A stretch of 42,126 bases of DNA, taken from the NCBI RefSeq assembly GCF_004352835.1, contig NZ_SJSB01000025.1, forward strand, positions 1 to 42,126, read 5' to 3'. Under the pieces are notes generated by a model. The model was not told where the DNA came from. It was given only the letters and a program-made list of their open reading frames with translations, and made no database searches. Below are positions 34,237 through 42,126 of the stretch, one piece after another (position 1 is the first letter of the stretch; each line of letters begins with the position of its first letter). The translations under genes were made by a program, and so were the position numbers. The stretch comes from Marinomonas flavescens. GTDB taxonomy: Bacteria > Pseudomonadota > Gammaproteobacteria > Pseudomonadales > Marinomonadaceae.

Positions 34237-34664
34237 TTCGGCTCTCTTTGTAACTGAGTGGCTAAGCTAACTTTGGTTAATCCTGATGCACGAATTTCGC
34301 TAAATATTGGGCGCAATATCTCTACCGGAACAAGGCCATCTGCTTTAATTTGAACCCAAAATTTTTCTTTGTCTTGTGTCTGTTTAAACTGACTTTCTAA
34401 GGCAGGCTTTATCGCCTCAAGTGTGACCAATTTATCGTTTAAATAAATCTGTTTATTTCCTCCTACAACAATCAAGACGTTCGGATCTGTCACCGCCTTG
34501 TGGTCGTTAATGGAGCTGGGTGGAATTACTGGAATAGGATCAGCTTTACGAATTTGCCCTGCTACCATAAAAAAGACCAACATTAAAAACACAACATTGA
34601 TCAGTGGCACCATAGCATCGTCATCGGTTTTATTTTTGACCGCGAATTTATCCGCTATTTTCAT
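34233..34664 (-). CDS. exbD: ExbD/TolR family protein (second copy in operon)
   Basis: The 143-residue protein has a short cytoplasmic N-terminus and a single membrane helix (about 18-38) bearing NVVFLMLVFFMVAG. Its N, where ExbD and TolR carry the proton-carrying aspartate, differs from the D in the neighbouring copy (LIDVVFILLLFF). The periplasmic domain follows. Both ends overlap the flanking genes by 4 nt, so translation is coupled. The lack of Asp suggests that this subunit may be structural rather than proton-conducting. Confidence 0.8.
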   Translation of the reverse strand: MKIADKFAVKNKTDDDAMVPLINVVFLMLVFFMVAGQIRKADPIPVIPPSSINDHKAVTDPNVLIVVGGNKQIYLNDKLVTLEAIKPALESQFKQTQDKEKFWVQIKADGLVPVEILRPIFSEIRASGLTKVSLATQLQREPK

Positions 34665-35083
34665 TTGTCGTCCTTACTCGAAAACGCGTTTGCAATAGAC
34701 ACGGTTTTCGCACCACTTTCCTTGAGACGATCCGCTAAATTCATCAAAGTTTGTAGATTCACGCCATTTTCTGCATTCACAGAAAAGGCACTATTTTCAT
34801 GATCTATAACCAATTTTTTAAACCAACTAGTATCTGACAAAGAATAGCTGACGCCATCTACCCATACCATTTGGTCGTTCTGTTTTAACGTTAACACAAC
34901 AAGATCATTCTCCTTAAGGGGTGCGGTTTTATCAGAAGGAACCGCTAAAGGAGCATCCACCGTACGCCAAGGTACAAAACTAGACGTCAGCATAAAAAAC
35001 AACAGCAAAATAAAAACAACATCAATTAGGGGTGTCAGACTAATCGCGGTCTTGCGCTTCGGCTGGCTTAAATTAAGCGGCAT
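34661..35083 (-). CDS. exbD: ExbD/TolR family protein (first copy in operon)
   Basis: The 140-residue protein has a membrane helix with the ion-pathway aspartate in PLIDVVFILLLFFML (D about residue 22) and a periplasmic domain. The start is ATG 35083, with GAGG 9 nt upstream; a longer frame begins at 35158 but runs deep into exbB. The chosen start still overlaps the exbB stop by 11 bp. It forms the motor with ExbB and the second ExbD-like protein. Confidence 0.85.
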   Translation of the reverse strand: MPLNLSQPKRKTAISLTPLIDVVFILLLFFMLTSSFVPWRTVDAPLAVPSDKTAPLKENDLVVLTLKQNDQMVWVDGVSYSLSDTSWFKKLVIDHENSAFSVNAENGVNLQTLMNLADRLKESGAKTVSIANAFSSKDDK

Positions 35084-35750
35084 GTAAAACCTCTTTCGCC
35101 GCCTTAGTGACCAAACGTTCCGCCTCTTCGCAGGTAAATACCTGAGTGACAGCATCATTGATCAGATTAGAAATACGCTCAACCTTACGCTCTAACCAGC
35201 TGTGCATCGTTACGACAGGGATCGCCACCGCCAAACCAACTGCAGTGGTTAACAAAGCCTGCCAAATGCCCCCAGACAAGACCGATGGATCAACCTGATT
35301 ACCTGCGCCTTCCATTTGTTGAAACGCCGTAATCATACCCAATACGGTTCCTAACAAACCAAGCAAGGGACTAAGAGAGGCGATAATTTCCAATGGACGA
35401 AGATAAGAACGCAATTGATTCAGCTTGTTCATTGCAAGCCGCTCAACCTCCTCGCGGATAAGAGCGACATCCATATTAGCGGCTTGCAAAGAGCGAATAG
35501 AAAAGCCTACTAGAAAATCAACTGGGCGTTTTTCATCAAGCAGCTCAAGCGCTTCAACGGCCTTATTGTTACGCCAAGCAATCAAAGCGATATCGACTGT
35601 ATTGCGACTTTCGGCCCGAATTGAAGCAAATTGCCAAAGCTTCATCAGAACAATAGTTAAGGCGACAACAGAAAAGCCCATTAATATCCAAACTACGGGT
35701 CCACCGACCTGAAGGAAACCAATAATCTGTTGCTGTGCTGAATTATCCAC
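35073..35750 (-). CDS. exbB: ExbB/TolQ/MotA family proton channel protein
   Basis: The ~225-residue inner-membrane protein has three helices: about 15-40; then two near 115-135 (ASLSPLLGLLGTVLGMI) and 155-180 (ALLTTAVGLAVAIPVV), the conserved TolQ/ExbB core. The preferred start is GTG 35750, with GGAG 6 nt upstream; the frame opens at TTG 35762. It is the first gene of the exbB-exbD-exbD-tonB operon and lies 33 bp after a Fur box. Confidence 0.85.
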   Translation of the reverse strand: MDNSAQQQIIGFLQVGGPVVWILMGFSVVALTIVLMKLWQFASIRAESRNTVDIALIAWRNNKAVEALELLDEKRPVDFLVGFSIRSLQAANMDVALIREEVERLAMNKLNQLRSYLRPLEIIASLSPLLGLLGTVLGMITAFQQMEGAGNQVDPSVLSGGIWQALLTTAVGLAVAIPVVTMHSWLERKVERISNLINDAVTQVFTCEEAERLVTKAAKEVLHAA

Positions 35751-35782
35751 GCTGAACTCCAAATAAAGGGACGATTAATCTT

Positions 35783-35801
35783 GCAAATGATATTCATTAT
35801 C
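35783..35801. promoter_or_regulatory. Fur box upstream of exbB
   Basis: GCAAATGATATTCATTATC matches 16 of 19 positions of the classical Fur consensus. It lies 33 bp upstream of the exbB GTG, so iron repression of the TonB system is predicted. Confidence 0.8.
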
Positions 35802-35927
35802 AATTATATCTGCGATACATTTCTACTGCAATAACCAAAACTTGTATAAAGCTGACTCAGAATAAACACCTTATTTATGCTTTGCCTCAAGGTTAGATAC
35901 TTAATAATACAACTTGGTGAGTCACTT

Positions 35928-35943
35928 ACCCAGATATCTGGGT
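35928..35943. promoter_or_regulatory. Perfect 16-bp palindrome ACCCAGATATCTGGGT
   Basis: It sits in the middle of the 328-bp region between divergent exbB and the DUF2946/copper receptor genes, with nearby GTGAG (35917-35921) and CTCAC (35946-35950). It is neither a Fur site nor a terminator. A metal-responsive operator for the copper genes is my best guess. Confidence 0.45.
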
Positions 35944-36078
35944 GTCTCACTAATTTGATAGCGGAATATTCAAAATACGTCGCGCTTATAGGAATATTGT
36001 TTAAATTTAGGATTTAACGTCAGTTTTTCGCTAGAATTGCGCGGTTTTTACATTTTAATAATAACTGAGCAAATAATA

Positions 36079-36471
36079 ATGATGTCGTGTCGACTAAATA
36101 ACAGATCTGTTAGACAGGCTAGGATCGGTTTGATTGCGATGCTTCTGCTAACATTTGGTCCGTTAATTGGTCAATTGACTGCGCCTAAAATGTCATCTGG
36201 CATAATGATGTCTGAAATGCCAATGAGCCAGATGATGTCGAGCATGGATCATGATCATGACCATGCCAAAATGAATCATGCTTGGTTTGATCAGTGTGGT
36301 TATTGCTCACTTGCTCTTAACTTTCCCTTCTTATCTAGTTCTATTCCTGACGTTATTCGTGAGACTTTTCAGGTAACACCCGTCCTTGTCGAGTTTGTTC
36401 GCTCGGCCTTTAGAGCGAATACTCTCTTTCTTTTAGCACTACAACGCGCGCCCCCTAATCTACATGGTTAA
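36079..36471 (+). CDS. DUF2946-type small protein with Met/His-rich metal-binding segment
   Basis: A ~130-residue protein with an N-terminal signal or membrane helix (about 15-32), then a Met-rich stretch and DHDHDHAKMNH (about 38-66), then CGYC and a hydrophobic C-terminal part. DUF2946 proteins commonly accompany TonB-dependent copper receptors, and Met/His clusters suit Cu(I)/Cu(II) handling, but the function is unproven. The start is ATG 36079 with a GAG site; the frame opens at TTG 36037. It lies 51 bp before the copper receptor gene, so one transcript is likely. Confidence 0.7.
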   Translation: MMSCRLNNRSVRQARIGLIAMLLLTFGPLIGQLTAPKMSSGIMMSEMPMSQMMSSMDHDHDHAKMNHAWFDQCGYCSLALNFPFLSSSIPDVIRETFQVTPVLVEFVRSAFRANTLFLLALQRAPPNLHG

Positions 36472-36521
36472 TGCCTAGTTTTTTTTAAATTTTTCAGCAT
36501 ATTTATGTAGGTAAACTTACA

Positions 36522-38591
36522 ATGTCTAAAGTACAACATTGCGGTGTTTTGTGTCCGCAGAATAACACACAGCTTATGGTTGCAACGTCTTCGAAAATTG
36601 CCAAACTGCCTTTGGCATTAACCATGATAGGAGCGGCGCTTTATACCTGTAACTCGTTTGCAGATAATGACACTACGGGTAATAAAAAAACATTCAGTAA
36701 TGCGATCGTGGTGACCGCCCCATCACTGGCATCCCCAATTACGACAAGTATCAACTTAAATGAAACACCTGCCCTACAGTCTGCTTCTGATGGCGCTTCT
36801 GTACTAACTCAAATTCCAGGCTTTTCAGCAATTGGGAACGGCGGCACTAATGGCGACCCAACGTTTAGAGGTATGTTTGGCTCGCGATTAGCCATTTTGA
36901 CCGATGGAGCACAAATGCTCGGCGCCTGCCCTAATCGTATGGATAACCCAAGTTCGTATATAAACCCAGCCGCTTATGACGAAGTTAGTATTATTAAGGG
37001 GCCAGAAACCGTTCTTTGGGGGCCTGGTAATTCGGCAGCCACCGTACTTTTTGATCGAAAACGAGAAGACTTTTCAGAAAAAAACAGCCGCTTTGAGGCC
37101 AGCGTAATGGCTGGCACTTATGGTCGCTTTGATCGACGACTAGAAGGAGCTGTTGGTAATGAGAAAGGCTATGTCCGGCTCGCTGCAAATGAATCTGAAG
37201 CCAACGATTATAAAGATGGAGATAGTAAATCCGTTGCTTCCGCTTGGGACAAATGGAACAGTAGTGTCGCATTTGGTTGGACGCCAGATAAAGATACTTG
37301 GCTTGAACTAGAACTAGGCCGTGGTGATGGCGAAGCTAAGTACGCTGGTCGTGGTATGGATGGCACTAAGTTCTTGCATGAGACTGCTGCATTACGCTTC
37401 GAAAAGAAAAACATGTCCGAACACTGGAGTAAGCTAGAGGCGCAATTCAACTATGCCTATGCCGACCATGTAATGGACAATTATACTCTTCGTCCTCTCT
37501 ACAGTAAGAAGGCTATGCGAAAAGAGCTAGATCGTCGAACTCAAAGCGGTCGCGTTGCCTCCACTTGGGACTGGGACACATTAAGCTTAATCACAGGCAT
37601 TGATGCTAAACAGGAAGTTCATCGCTCAGGTATAACCGCCAACAGCGCGGGCAATGAAGATTACTCTCAGCAACAATCGGGTATTTTCTCTGAATTAACT
37701 TGGTTCCTTGATGATAGCCAGCGCCTTGTCAGTGGATTACGTTTTGATAATTACCACGCAACCGATGAAAGCAATACTACAGCGACGGCTGGTGAATCGA
37801 GAAATAAAACACTAACGAGTGGGTTCACCCGTTTAGAACGCGACCTTAGTCACATGCCGGCCACCGTTTACATAGGATTAGGTCACTCTGAGCGTTTTCC
37901 AGATTATTGGGAAATAAAACCTACTAACAGTAGTTTATCCGGTGCAGCCAATGCGTTTGCTGGTGTGCAACCAGAAAAAACCACTCAAATTGATGTGGGC
38001 TTAAATTATAAAATCAAAAATCTGAGCTGGTGGGTCTCTGCTTATACGGGGATCATTAAAGATTATATTATTTTTGATTATTCAAACTCATCAATAACCA
38101 AGGTAGATAAGGTAGGTAATGTTGATGCGATTATAGCAGGCGCAGAAGTCGGTGCACGCTATCAACTGACTCCGCATTGGAGTACCAATGCTTCTGTCGC
38201 CTATGCTTGGGGGCAAGACACAGACAACAATGACCCTTTGCCACAAATCGCACCTCTTGAAAGCAAACTAGGGCTAACCTATAAACGCGACCAGTGGACG
38301 ACAAATACCATATTGCGCTTAGTTGCACCACAAAACCGCATTAATGAAGATCGTGGTAATGTTGTTGGCTACGATTTTGATCAATCTACTGGCTTTGCTA
38401 CCCTTGGTTTTAATGCAGAATACCACGCAAATCAGTATCTAACATTGGCGACAGGGATAGATAACTTAACAAATACGAGCTACAGCGAGCATTTGAATAA
38501 AGCAGGGAGTGCAGCATTCGGCTATGCAGGTACTGAGGCATATAACCAACCCGGTAGAATGATTTGGGCAAGTCTCAGCGTGAAGTTCTAA
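36522..38591 (+). CDS. oprC: TonB-dependent outer-membrane copper receptor, OprC type
   Basis: The 689-residue precursor has a signal region ending about SFA (47), a TonB box near AIVVTA (61-66), a plug domain (about 75-180; FRGMFGSRLAILTDGAQMLG and IIKGPETVLWGPG) and a 22-strand barrel ending in aromatic F. The copper site of Pseudomonas OprC, CxxxM plus HxM (C143, M147, H323, M325 as I recall), is matched by C136, M140, H316 and M318. Copper binding is therefore well supported. The N-terminus before the signal core is unusually long (about 25 residues with two Cys), so the true start could be ATG 36576. Powered by the TonB system encoded divergently. Confidence 0.9.
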   Translation: MSKVQHCGVLCPQNNTQLMVATSSKIAKLPLALTMIGAALYTCNSFADNDTTGNKKTFSNAIVVTAPSLASPITTSINLNETPALQSASDGASVLTQIPGFSAIGNGGTNGDPTFRGMFGSRLAILTDGAQMLGACPNRMDNPSSYINPAAYDEVSIIKGPETVLWGPGNSAATVLFDRKREDFSEKNSRFEASVMAGTYGRFDRRLEGAVGNEKGYVRLAANESEANDYKDGDSKSVASAWDKWNSSVAFGWTPDKDTWLELELGRGDGEAKYAGRGMDGTKFLHETAALRFEKKNMSEHWSKLEAQFNYAYADHVMDNYTLRPLYSKKAMRKELDRRTQSGRVASTWDWDTLSLITGIDAKQEVHRSGITANSAGNEDYSQQQSGIFSELTWFLDDSQRLVSGLRFDNYHATDESNTTATAGESRNKTLTSGFTRLERDLSHMPATVYIGLGHSERFPDYWEIKPTNSSLSGAANAFAGVQPEKTTQIDVGLNYKIKNLSWWVSAYTGIIKDYIIFDYSNSSITKVDKVGNVDAIIAGAEVGARYQLTPHWSTNASVAYAWGQDTDNNDPLPQIAPLESKLGLTYKRDQWTTNTILRLVAPQNRINEDRGNVVGYDFDQSTGFATLGFNAEYHANQYLTLATGIDNLTNTSYSEHLNKAGSAAFGYAGTEAYNQPGRMIWASLSVKF

Positions 38592-38629
38592 TATCCACAA
38601 CTAAAGCATATTAACCTTTGAACTTAGTT

Positions 38630-38670
38630 AAAAAGCCAATGCCATCTGGATTCAGGTCGCATTGGCTTTT
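38630..38670 (+). terminator. Rho-independent terminator after the copper receptor gene
   Basis: A 12-bp stem (38631-38642 with 38659-38670) with a 16-nt loop and A/T ends lies about 40 bp after the stop. The 38671-38844 remainder shows nothing further. Confidence 0.75.
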
Positions 38671-38844
38671 CATAATCTGGAAAAGATTAGATAGCCTCTT
38701 TCCCCAAAGACTCTATCTAAAGAGTAATCCGTAATATCCTATCCAATGATCTCCCTAGGCGAGTAATGCACTAAAAATAATCAGATTATATTATCTCTGT
38801 TTAGATTGCATCTAGTCCCTTTGCTTAATACCTTAGCGTTAAGG

Positions 38845-40299
38845 TTATGATTTGAGTTTTACAATGAAATTCAGTATTCGAGTGGCTAATTTCCCATAGG
38901 GTGGCATTAAAAGTTTGGCACTTGAGATATTCGCTTGATAGAAAACAGGCCGCATTTTTGAAAACGTAACAAAGCCTTCATAGCCATGATAATGCCCCAT
39001 GCCACTGCCTCCGATGCCCCCAAAAGGTAGGTCATGCTGACCCACATGAAACAAGGCATCATTTACCGATACACCACCAGAAAGAATCTTGTCTATATAG
39101 TGACTTACTGTTGTTTTATTATGACTAAATGGATAGAAAGCTAAGGGGCGATCACGCTGTACAATGTAACGAATTACCTCATCGGCCTGCTGATAGGTTT
39201 TTACCATTAAAATAGGCCCAAACGTCTCCCGCTGGCTGATGATCATGTCGTCTGTCGCATCTAAAATTAACATCAATGGGAATTTTCGAGTCTTCGCATC
39301 AGACTCTTGCCCACTTAAATTAATAACACTCGCACCTTGTTTTTGAGCATCGTCAACGGTTTCGAGCAAACGAGCAAAGGCGGCATTATCTATAATCGAA
39401 GTGTAGTCTTTATGATGAATATCTGAGCAGTGCTTCTTAACCCATTTTTTACAGGCCGCTATAAAAGGCGCTAATTGTGTTTGATGCACAAACGTATAAT
39501 CGACCGTAGTACAGATCTGCCCCGCATTAAATTGCTTAACGAACATGATCCTCTCAACTGCTTTTACTAACGGAAATTCTGGATCAATCACCGCTGGGGA
39601 TTTACCCCCCAACTCTAACGTAACTGGCGTTAAGTTAGACGCACAAGCGGCCATCACTTTTCTGCCAGTCGCACCTGATCCAGTGAACATTAAGTGATCA
39701 AATGGTAACGCTGAAAAAGCAATACCCACCGCACCCGTTTCCGTGAAAAATTGCAGTTTGTCTGAGCTAAAATACTTCGGGCTCAATACTTTAAATAACT
39801 CAGACAAAGACACCGAATTTTCCGACATTTTAACCATGGCTCTATTTCCTGCGGCAAAGGCAGCAGACAACCCTGAAAAACTTAAGTTAAGTGGAAAATT
39901 CCAAGGAATAATAAATCCAACAACCCCAATACCTTGGGGAATAACTCGATTTTTAGCGCCCAAATACAAGCTGTGATCCACGCTGCGCTTTTGAACACGC
40001 ATCCATTTTTTTAGATGCTTAACCGTACTGGTAATATCACTGATCACGGTGATCACTTCAGCCAACAACGTTTCATGGTATGAGCGATTGCCATAGTCTT
40101 GATTGATCGCCTCAATGATTGCTTCACGATTTTCGGTCAGTAATAGCTTCAGATTAAGCAGATGCTGTTTGCGCTCTTCATAACTTTCTTGTCCATGCAC
40201 AACAAAAGACTCACGCTGCTGAGCAAGGCATTGGGCCAGTCCGTCTGTTGTGTTTTTTTCACACAATTCGGGGGTGTTAAGCACAGTCGTGTTGTTCAT
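38845..40299 (-). CDS. Aldehyde dehydrogenase, coniferyl aldehyde dehydrogenase-like
   Basis: This 484-residue NAD(P)-dependent aldehyde dehydrogenase has N134 (PWNFP), general base E229 (LELGGKSP) and nucleophile C263 (AGQICTT) in the standard places. The hydrophobic C-terminal tail and the FGGIGGSGMGHYHGYEGF segment place it with the fatty/coniferyl aldehyde dehydrogenase subgroup, which oxidises aromatic or long-chain aldehydes. Substrate not determined. It stands alone, with a hairpin at 40345-40361 in front of the start. Confidence 0.85.
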   Translation of the reverse strand: MNNTTVLNTPELCEKNTTDGLAQCLAQQRESFVVHGQESYEERKQHLLNLKLLLTENREAIIEAINQDYGNRSYHETLLAEVITVISDITSTVKHLKKWMRVQKRSVDHSLYLGAKNRVIPQGIGVVGFIIPWNFPLNLSFSGLSAAFAAGNRAMVKMSENSVSLSELFKVLSPKYFSSDKLQFFTETGAVGIAFSALPFDHLMFTGSGATGRKVMAACASNLTPVTLELGGKSPAVIDPEFPLVKAVERIMFVKQFNAGQICTTVDYTFVHQTQLAPFIAACKKWVKKHCSDIHHKDYTSIIDNAAFARLLETVDDAQKQGASVINLSGQESDAKTRKFPLMLILDATDDMIISQRETFGPILMVKTYQQADEVIRYIVQRDRPLAFYPFSHNKTTVSHYIDKILSGGVSVNDALFHVGQHDLPFGGIGGSGMGHYHGYEGFVTFSKMRPVFYQANISSAKLLMPPYGKLATRILNFIVKLKS

Positions 40300-40344
40300 G
40301 AATAATGACTCTCAGCAATAAAAAATGTTATGACACCTTAAGAT

Positions 40345-40361
40345 AGGGCTATGATAGCCCT
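40345..40361. promoter_or_regulatory. Dyad AGGGCTA-TGA-TAGCCCT upstream of the aldehyde dehydrogenase gene
   Basis: A perfect 7-bp inverted repeat with a 3-bp centre lies 46 bp before the start at 40299, bracketed by CACC and GGTG. Without a T run it is more likely an operator or leader hairpin than a terminator. Confidence 0.4.
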
Positions 40362-40585
40362 CGGTGCAAGGCAATAAACAGCTTAACCATTATTTATCAT
40401 TTATTGATTCTTAACAAAAGAGAAAAGACAATTAAACACAAGCCCAACAAAATCGACATTATCAGGCATTGTAAAGATCATGCTATTACTGCAGCTTATA
40501 GTTACTCTCTTCTGCATAGTAAATTTTAGTTCCTTAAACGAATTAATCTGGTACTGTTTAATTAACCGATTGTTTTCTAAAGGAT

Positions 40586-40600
40586 CTTAGGTTTCCTAAG
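40586..40600. promoter_or_regulatory. Dyad CTTAGG-TTT-CCTAAG upstream of the diguanylate cyclase gene
   Basis: A perfect 6-bp inverted repeat with a 3-bp centre lies 164 bp before the start at 40764. The role is unknown; it could be an operator. Confidence 0.3.
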
Positions 40601-40763
40601 CTAAAATACGGCCATTTACTCCAAATTTTTGGATTATTACTAAAATCAAGGATTGATAAACCATGAGAAAGAACAGCCAACTGATCACCTGTTTAATCAA
40701 AGATTCTATAAAGCAAAGATAATATCGCCCCTTATTCTGTATGAGAGTGTCACAGGAGTTATG

Positions 40764-41858
40764 ATGTCTACCACTCATCCAAAACTTATAAGAATTCTGA
40801 TCGATCAAACGCCTAGAGCAATGGTTGCAATGCTGATCGTTACTGCAACGTATTTTTTGATATTTATCAAATATATACCAGCAATAGATTTAGTTGCCTG
40901 GTCTTTCCTTCAGATAATCTTAGCTGCATTACGCATGCATAATATAAAAAGCTTTGAGAAAAACTTATTATTAGAAGATGAAAAGAATATAGGAAAAGAT
41001 GAATGTTTTTTTATAACTTTAAACCTATTTCAGGCTTCAACATGGACGATATCATCGATATTAGTAACAATCTACGCACCTGAGCCTTATGAATTAGTCA
41101 GCTTGTTAATGATCATAGGTATTATCACTGCGGCTACCTTATCTATGTCTTCGTTGCATAAAGCGTACTTGACTTTCTTCTTTGCTATGATAATTCCACA
41201 AATAATCATTTTGCTCTATCATGGGAAACATCAGCACCTTGCTTTAATTGCACTCATCTTGATTTATATACCGGCCACTATTTTATTATCAAAATCTATA
41301 TTATACAGCCGCATATCAAGTATTAAAGCTCATGATGAATTAGAGAAAAATACTGAGAAATTTAGAAGATTATCAACCATCGACAACCTTACAGATATAT
41401 ATAATCGTCGATATTTTTTTGAAATATCTCAGGATATAATTCTATCCTCTTATATGGAGCGTAAGAAAGCATCACTTTTAATGATCGATGTCGATCACTT
41501 TAAAAAAGTAAATGATAACTACGGCCATCATGCTGGCGATTTTATATTAATGAGTTTAGTGAAAGAAATTGAAGCGATCATACGTAAAGAAGATATCTTT
41601 GCTCGTATTGGGGGTGAAGAGTTCGCTATCTTACTTAACCATACGTCGCTTTATGATGCGAAGTCTATCGCAGAAAAAATACGCATATCGATAGAAAATG
41701 AAATTTTTTATTATAATACCACTCAGATAAAAATAACGCTTAGTATTGGCCTATCTGACTTAAATGAAGAAAATACATTGATAGAACACTTATATAAAAA
41801 AGCAGACCAACAGCTCTATATCGCTAAAAAGAAAGGCCGGAACCGTGTATGTTACTGA
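40764..41858 (+). CDS. Membrane diguanylate cyclase (GGDEF)
   Basis: The ~364-residue protein has about six membrane helices (about 15-185) with no recognised sensor domain, a short coiled linker and a C-terminal GGDEF domain. The active-site signature is GGEEF (283-287), with an RxxD feedback site (RKED, 274-277), so active cyclic di-GMP synthesis is predicted. AGGAG at 40754-40758 selects ATG 40764 (or ATG 40761); the longer frame from 40653 lacks such a site. It shares only the GGDEF domain with the cyclase at 10032. Confidence 0.8.
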   Translation: MSTTHPKLIRILIDQTPRAMVAMLIVTATYFLIFIKYIPAIDLVAWSFLQIILAALRMHNIKSFEKNLLLEDEKNIGKDECFFITLNLFQASTWTISSILVTIYAPEPYELVSLLMIIGIITAATLSMSSLHKAYLTFFFAMIIPQIIILLYHGKHQHLALIALILIYIPATILLSKSILYSRISSIKAHDELEKNTEKFRRLSTIDNLTDIYNRRYFFEISQDIILSSYMERKKASLLMIDVDHFKKVNDNYGHHAGDFILMSLVKEIEAIIRKEDIFARIGGEEFAILLNHTSLYDAKSIAEKIRISIENEIFYYNTTQIKITLSIGLSDLNEENTLIEHLYKKADQQLYIAKKKGRNRVCY

Positions 41859-42009
41859 TAGTCTAAATAATAAATCAACATCAGTTGATTATAGAAGTAG
41901 TTCACCCTTCCAGCGACCAGATTTCCATTCTGATTTCGTCACCTCCAGTATTAAGTGTATAACCGCCTTAAGTATGGCCGTTTGAGGACGCTCCGTTGAG
42001 ATCGATACA

Positions 42010-42126
42010 CCTGAATTCAAGTCCGAAGTGCGACACTTTTCATTTCAAGCAACCAAGCATAATTCCTTGAAAATCATAGCTGGTTGCTTGAACCCTAGAC
42101 ACTTTCTTGGGCGATTGTTTATTCGT
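42010..42126 (-). mobile_element. Right end of an IS30-type insertion sequence (partial)
   Basis: An IS30-type transposase 3' end is followed, on the minus strand, by a GTCGCACTTCGGACTTGAATTC stretch near 42012-42033 that resembles the terminal repeat placed after IS30 transposases. The exact outer edge is not certain, and the rest of the element lies beyond the window. Between 41859 and 42009 I see nothing definite. Confidence 0.55.
42045..42126 (-). CDS. IS30 family transposase, C-terminal fragment (cut by window edge)
   Basis: The minus-strand frame open to the window edge encodes RINNRPRKCLGFKQPAMIF, then KELCLVA and a TGA stop at 42047-42045. The NNRPRKxLGFKxP motif is the hallmark end of IS30 transposases. 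Only about 26 residues are visible. An 11-bp inverted repeat (42045-42055 with 42081-42091) overlaps the stop. Confidence 0.75.
   Translation of the reverse strand, partial: RINNRPRKCLGFKQPAMIFKELCLVA

Larger units (their letters stand above)
40300..40763. other. Divergent intergenic region between the aldehyde dehydrogenase and diguanylate cyclase genes
   Basis: The 464 bp contain two perfect dyads (40345-40361 and 40586-40600) and otherwise AT-rich DNA. A frame open from 40653 into the cyclase gene is judged untranslated because the ribosome site lies at 40754-40758. No riboswitch consensus for cyclic di-GMP was recognised. Confidence 0.4.

Noticed and set aside
33583..34257. Three plus-strand frames of 89-133 codons opposite tonB
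   Set aside because: They are antisense shadows of the repetitive Pro/Glu/Lys-rich spacer of TonB; their compositions (F/W/Y or S/T/G runs) mirror that repeat.
35084..35158. 25-codon extension of the first exbD
   Set aside because: It lies entirely within exbB, and the GAGG-preceded ATG 35083 aligns with normal ExbD N-termini.
40653..40763. 36-codon N-terminal extension of the GGDEF protein
   Set aside because: The only good ribosome site (AGGAG) lies at 40754-40758, inside this extension, so translation starts at 40761/40764.
1..42126. CRISPR array, tRNA, rRNA, prophage or origin
   Set aside because: No regularly spaced repeats, no tRNA-like cloverleaf, no rRNA segments, no phage structural genes and no dnaA-box cluster were recognised on either strand.

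Overview
The window reads like chromosomal DNA of a marine gammaproteobacterium, most likely an Oceanospirillales/Marinomonas-type organism. The basis is AT-rich DNA, dense ABC, TRAP and SulP transport genes, and overall protein similarity to that group as I recall it; no rRNA or tRNA gene is present to confirm it. Both ends are insertion-sequence edges. The left end is the right end of an IS66 element that jumped into an already decaying IS5-type transposase. The right end is the 3' end of an IS30-type transposase. I see no CRISPR array, tRNA or rRNA.

Layout. 0.7-3 kb: a sugar-acid enolase-superfamily enzyme and a GntR/FCD repressor with striking shared operator sequences. 3.3-10 kb: a SulP anion transporter, a tandem SnoaL-like lipoprotein, an AraC and a LysR regulator, an NADPH:quinone reductase-like enzyme and a double-ABM protein. 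10-15 kb: a Cache-GGDEF diguanylate cyclase and a Fur-controlled FecCD-type iron/siderophore ABC transporter. 15-19.3 kb: a BtsS/BtsR-like pyruvate-sensing two-component system and a short CstA-type transporter, its likely target. 19.5-24.6 kb: a DctPQM TRAP transporter and a lactate-permease family carrier. 24.7-25.6 kb: a LysR regulator.

25.8-33.2 kb is a compact sulfide-detoxification locus. A minus-strand operon encodes persulfide dioxygenase, a phosphatase-like/sulfide:quinone oxidoreductase fusion, a SulP transporter and an FNR-type regulator. It is divergent from a sigma54 activator of the FisR type with the three sulfane-sulfur-sensing cysteines, followed by a 1-Cys peroxiredoxin. A sigma-54 promoter lies exactly where the operon should start. 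Together the genes can sense sulfane sulfur, oxidise sulfide to persulfide and then sulfite, and move the oxyanion across the membrane.

33.3-38.6 kb: a Fur-controlled exbB-exbD-exbD-tonB operon is divergent from a Met/His-rich DUF2946 protein and an OprC-type TonB-dependent copper receptor that keeps the CxxxM and HxM copper ligands. 38.8-41.9 kb: a coniferyl-aldehyde-dehydrogenase-like enzyme and a membrane diguanylate cyclase.

Several start codons were moved from the longest reading frame on ribosome-binding-site, operator or homology grounds; each entry says so.
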